This document shows, in pieces, positions 61,423 to 64,000 of a DNA stretch of 64,000 nt. The stretch's first letter is position 1. Each line of letters opens with the position of its first letter. The notes beneath the pieces were generated by a model, which was not told the DNA's origin, did not search any database, and was given only the letters and a program-made list of their open reading frames with translations. The DNA comes from JAKACA01 sp052143575. GTDB taxonomy: Bacteria > Actinomycetota > Acidimicrobiia > Acidimicrobiales > Bog-793. The position numbers and the translations under genes are program-made. Where the stretch lies: NCBI GenBank assembly GCA_052143575.1, contig JBKQSP010000025.1, forward strand, positions 1-64,000, written 5' to 3'.

Positions 61423-62366
61423 CGGCTCATGTTGAGGGCGCCTTGGCGGCGGAGCGCTCGGATGTAGAGGATCGAGAAGAGGCCGCCGATCACGAGCAGC
61501 ACGACGGCGATGGCGGTTCCGTAGGCGAGCTGGAAGGTCACGAAGGCCTGCTGGTACATGAAGACCGACAGCACGCTCGAGCTGGTGCCGGGCCCACCGC
61601 CGGTCATGGCGAAGATGAGCGTGAAGTCGTTGAGGGTGCCGAGGGTGATCAGCACGAAGTCGACGAGGATCGTCGTGGCGAGGAGGGGGATGATGATGCT
61701 GCGTAGGCGTCGCCAGCCGCCGGCCCCGTCGACCTCGGCGGCGTCCATGAGCTCCTTCGGGACATCCGACAGGGCGGCGGAGAACAGCAGGAAGGAGAAC
61801 GCCACCCCCCGCCACGAGTTGGCGAGGCTGACCGAGATCATCGGGTGCGAGATGAGCCATGTCTGATACGGGATTCCGACGGCGTGCAGGCCCTGTTGCA
61901 GCGTGCCGCCGTCGCTCAAGAGGGCGAACCACATCCAGGCGGCGATGATCTCGGGCACGAGCCAGCAGGAGATGATGATCGACCCGACGACCTTTCGGAC
62001 AACGAGGCTGCACCGCATCATGAGGTAGGCAAGGACGAAGCCGAAGAGCGCCTGGCCGATGTAGGCCGAAGCCACGAGGTAGTAGAGCGTGAGGAAGAGC
62101 GACGAGACGAGCCCGCTGCCGGACGAGAAGAGCTTTGCGTAGTTCGAGAAGCCGATGAACTGGTAGTGGGTGGCGGTCGGACCCGTCACCGTCATGTTCG
62201 TGAGAGACAACACCAGCGTCCAGATGATCGGCCAACCGAGGAACGCCAGCACGACCACGACGAGGGGGAGCACCATGCCGACCCCGGTCAGCCGCTGACG
62301 TCCGCGGTTCCCGATGCGGAGGCGGCGTCCTGCTTCCGTGACGATGCCGTGGGCAGCGCTAGCCAT
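61419..62366 (-). CDS. Sugar ABC transporter permease (MalF/CUT1 type)
   Basis: A 315-residue permease with 6 TM helices after a basic N-terminal stretch (EAGRRLRIGNRGRQR). DVPKELMDAAEVDGAGGWRRLRSIIIPLL is the EAA loop, and FAMTGGGPGTSSSVLSVFMYQQAF near the end is the hallmark of MalF-type CUT1 subunits. Start ATG 62366 follows GAGAGG; the longer reading frame reaches into the intercistronic hairpin region. It is separated from the binding-protein gene by 150 bp that hold a 12-bp hairpin, and overlaps the next permease gene by 4 nt. Confidence 0.95.
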   Translation of the reverse strand: MASAAHGIVTEAGRRLRIGNRGRQRLTGVGMVLPLVVVVLAFLGWPIIWTLVLSLTNMTVTGPTATHYQFIGFSNYAKLFSSGSGLVSSLFLTLYYLVASAYIGQALFGFVLAYLMMRCSLVVRKVVGSIIISCWLVPEIIAAWMWFALLSDGGTLQQGLHAVGIPYQTWLISHPMISVSLANSWRGVAFSFLLFSAALSDVPKELMDAAEVDGAGGWRRLRSIIIPLLATTILVDFVLITLGTLNDFTLIFAMTGGGPGTSSSVLSVFMYQQAFVTFQLAYGTAIAVVLLVIGGLFSILYIRALRRQGALNMSR

Positions 62367-62460
62367 GGAGCCAAGCCTCTCGCGACCGCCGGCGCCGTGG
62401 CGCCCCATCGCCGCGCCGGCGCCCGCCATCGCCGGCCGGCCGCCCCTGAACGGCGGCGAC

Positions 62461-62486
62461 GCCGGGTCGGCCGAGGCCGACCCGGC
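62461..62486 (-). promoter_or_regulatory. Intercistronic 12-bp hairpin between binding-protein and permease genes
   Basis: A perfect 12-bp inverted repeat with a 2-nt centre: GCCGGGTCGGCC - GA - GGCCGACCCGGC. There is no T tract after it on the minus strand. In sugar ABC operons such hairpins stop or slow polymerase partly, or protect the upstream mRNA from 3' decay, so that the binding protein is made in excess over the membrane parts. That role is inference from position. Confidence 0.8.
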
Positions 62487-62516
62487 GAGAGCGATCGGAC
62501 GGGCCGCCCATCGGGG

Positions 62517-63926
62517 TCAACTCGTCATCGCCTCGACATTGCCGGCTCCGACGATCTGGGTCACCTTGGCGGCGTAGGCCTGCTCGGCTTGAGCCGCTGT
62601 CATCGATCCTGTGTCGATGTCGCCCGTGAGCGTGGCGATCTCGTTGGAGATCTGTGGGTAGGCGGGCAGGTTCGGCCGGAAGTTCGTGAACGCCAGCAGC
62701 TCCGAGGAGAAGGTCAGGATCGGGTCGAGCCTGTTCTCCTGCGCCCACTCCGGCTGGGTGAGGGCGTCGGTGCGCGGCGGGAGGTTCCCGTCCTTGGCGT
62801 CGAACTCGGCAATGTTCGGGGCGGTCGAGAGGTCCTCGATCAGCTCGACGGCGAGTGCCGGGTTGGCTGACTGCTCGCCGACCGACCAGGCGAAACCGCC
62901 GGACTGGTCCGTGTAGGGCGCCGCGAGGTTGTCCGTCGGTACTTTGGCGACGAGGTAGGTGGACAGGAAGTTCGGGATCGGCTTGGGGCCGCCCTTGACG
63001 TAGAACGTCGAGACCCAGCTGCCGTCGACCACCATCCCGACCTTCTGCTCGGGCATGAGGGTGATGTTCACCGTTGCGCTGGCGTTCGGGTTCGACCAGT
63101 CGGACTCGGGCTCGACGTAGGGCCGCATGGCGGCGAGAAAATTCCACGTGGCGGTGAATCCAGGTCCGGACACCTCCCACTTCTTCGTGCTGTTGTCGTA
63201 GATGCGGTCATTCGTGCCGTCAAGGAAGACCTCGAAGCCGCGGAACGAAGACGCTTCGCCGAGGGGGAGTCCCGCGTAGAGCCACGCCGGTGTGATGCCG
63301 GCGTCGTGCGCCTTCAAGGCTTGGGCGGCCGCCACGATGTCGTTGAAGTTGTGAGGCTGCCACGGCACGGCGATGCCGGCCTGCCGGAACAGATTGGCGT
63401 CGTAGTAGATCAACTGGACGTCGGTGCTGTTCATGACGCCGTAGATCTGGCCGTCGTAGGTGACGATGTTCTGCATCGCCGCCGGGAACTCGGACCACCC
63501 CGGCCACGTCTTCAGCTGCGGCAGCGGCCGGATGTAGCCGGCGCTGGCGTCCGAGCCGATGAGGAAGGAGTCCTCCATCACGACGTCGGGTGCCGTCGAG
63601 CGGCTCCTCTCGGCCAAGTCGATCTTCGCGTAGTACGTGGACTCGGAGTCGGTCGTGATCGGATCGAGCACGACCTTGTCGCCGGGGTGAGCCTTTGCCA
63701 GCTCCGAAGCGGCGGCCTTGATGAGATCAGGAGTGGCGTTCGTGCCGGGCGTGTCGAAGTTCGCCCAGTACGCAACGGTGAGGGTCTGCGGCGGACCGTT
63801 CGTGGATCCGGGGCCGGAGGGGCTGCTCGTGGTCGTGCTAGTGCTATTGCTGCTGCAGCCGGCGATCCACGCACCGGCCAGCGTCAGCGCGCCGCTCAAG
63901 AGCAGCACGCGTCGCAACTTGGTCAT
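62517..63926 (-). CDS. Sugar ABC transporter substrate-binding lipoprotein
   Basis: A 469-residue extracellular binding protein. Basic n-region (MTKLRR), hydrophobic core and lipobox WIAGC at 20-24 make C24 the lipidated cysteine; then comes a Ser/Thr-rich linker. QTLTVAYWANFDTPG, PDVVMEDSFLIGSDASAGYIRPL and YDGQIYGVMNSTDVQLIYYDANLFRQAGI follow the family 1 (CUT1) pattern. It should bind an oligosaccharide and deliver it to the two permeases encoded behind. The ligand is likely a mannoside because a GH38 mannosidase is in the same operon. ATG 63926 follows AGGAAAG. First gene of the operon; its promoter lies in the last 70 bases of the window or beyond. Confidence 0.95.
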   Translation of the reverse strand: MTKLRRVLLLSGALTLAGAWIAGCSSNSTSTTTSSPSGPGSTNGPPQTLTVAYWANFDTPGTNATPDLIKAAASELAKAHPGDKVVLDPITTDSESTYYAKIDLAERSRSTAPDVVMEDSFLIGSDASAGYIRPLPQLKTWPGWSEFPAAMQNIVTYDGQIYGVMNSTDVQLIYYDANLFRQAGIAVPWQPHNFNDIVAAAQALKAHDAGITPAWLYAGLPLGEASSFRGFEVFLDGTNDRIYDNSTKKWEVSGPGFTATWNFLAAMRPYVEPESDWSNPNASATVNITLMPEQKVGMVVDGSWVSTFYVKGGPKPIPNFLSTYLVAKVPTDNLAAPYTDQSGGFAWSVGEQSANPALAVELIEDLSTAPNIAEFDAKDGNLPPRTDALTQPEWAQENRLDPILTFSSELLAFTNFRPNLPAYPQISNEIATLTGDIDTGSMTAAQAEQAYAAKVTQIVGAGNVEAMTS

Positions 63927-64000
63927 TGCCTTTCCTCCATCTTCGTCGGCGTTTCTTCGATATGCGGCACGGCAGCGGCGTGCGGGGCGAGCGGGCCCGG

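Overview
The window is GC-rich, densely packed bacterial chromosome with many GTG starts, 4-nt ATGA gene overlaps and short intergenic gaps. The gene content points to Actinomycetota: the actinobacterial type of coproheme decarboxylase (HemQ), a CIRCE-controlled groL without groES, glucosyl-3-phosphoglycerate synthase beside trehalose synthesis genes, a DUF3263 protein, a CU044_5270-family protein paired with an ECF sigma factor, and a DinB/mycothiol-isomerase-like protein. A deep lineage such as Acidimicrobiia is my best guess, but that is inference. I see no rRNA, tRNA, CRISPR array, transposase or phage gene.

Layout. 1-3.5 kb: a small secreted protein, larE with hemQ, and a secreted L,D-transpeptidase-like protein. 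3.5-6.6 kb: groL behind two tandem CIRCE operators, and a divergent MFS transporter. 6.7-8.3 kb: a threonine-synthase-fold PLP enzyme overlapping a MoaD/ThiS-like sulfur carrier, both behind a SAM-I riboswitch. This is the most informative regulatory finding, because it ties a gene normally called threonine synthase to methionine/SAM status. 8.4-11.5 kb: gpgS-otsA and convergent otsB (compatible solutes). 11.6-25.3 kb: DUF3263 protein, amidase, aconitase, MarR regulator, PAS-GGDEF protein, membrane acyltransferase with SGNH domain, arylsulfatase, SDR protein and a sphingosine-1-phosphate-lyase-like PLP enzyme.

25.4-32.8 kb: a three-gene molybdenum hydroxylase operon in the S-L-M order with the form II (AYRGAGR) signature, a cytochrome P450, and a divergent DHA2 exporter/TetR pair with a repeated operator. 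32.9-47 kb: an ECF sigma factor operon, a large HTH-AAA-repeat regulator, two GGDEF-EAL proteins, a phosphotransferase, an alpha/beta hydrolase and another MFS exporter. With the PAS-GGDEF protein this makes three cyclic-di-GMP proteins.

47-49.8 kb: a DODA-type dioxygenase, methyltransferase, CMD-family protein and DinB-like protein. 49.8-56.7 kb: a five-gene molybdoenzyme operon: Tat-exported catalytic subunit, four-cluster Fe-S subunit, NrfD membrane anchor, TorD chaperone and a 529-residue polyferredoxin. The catalytic subunit carries the His and Asp cofactor ligands of the NarG/type II group although the partners are of the PsrBC/NrfD kind. 56.9-63.9 kb: a sugar ABC importer operon (binding lipoprotein, two permeases, GH38 alpha-mannosidase, ATPase) with a 12-bp intercistronic hairpin, probably for uptake and cytoplasmic hydrolysis of alpha-mannosides.

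All function calls come from motif reading and family memory. No database search was possible.
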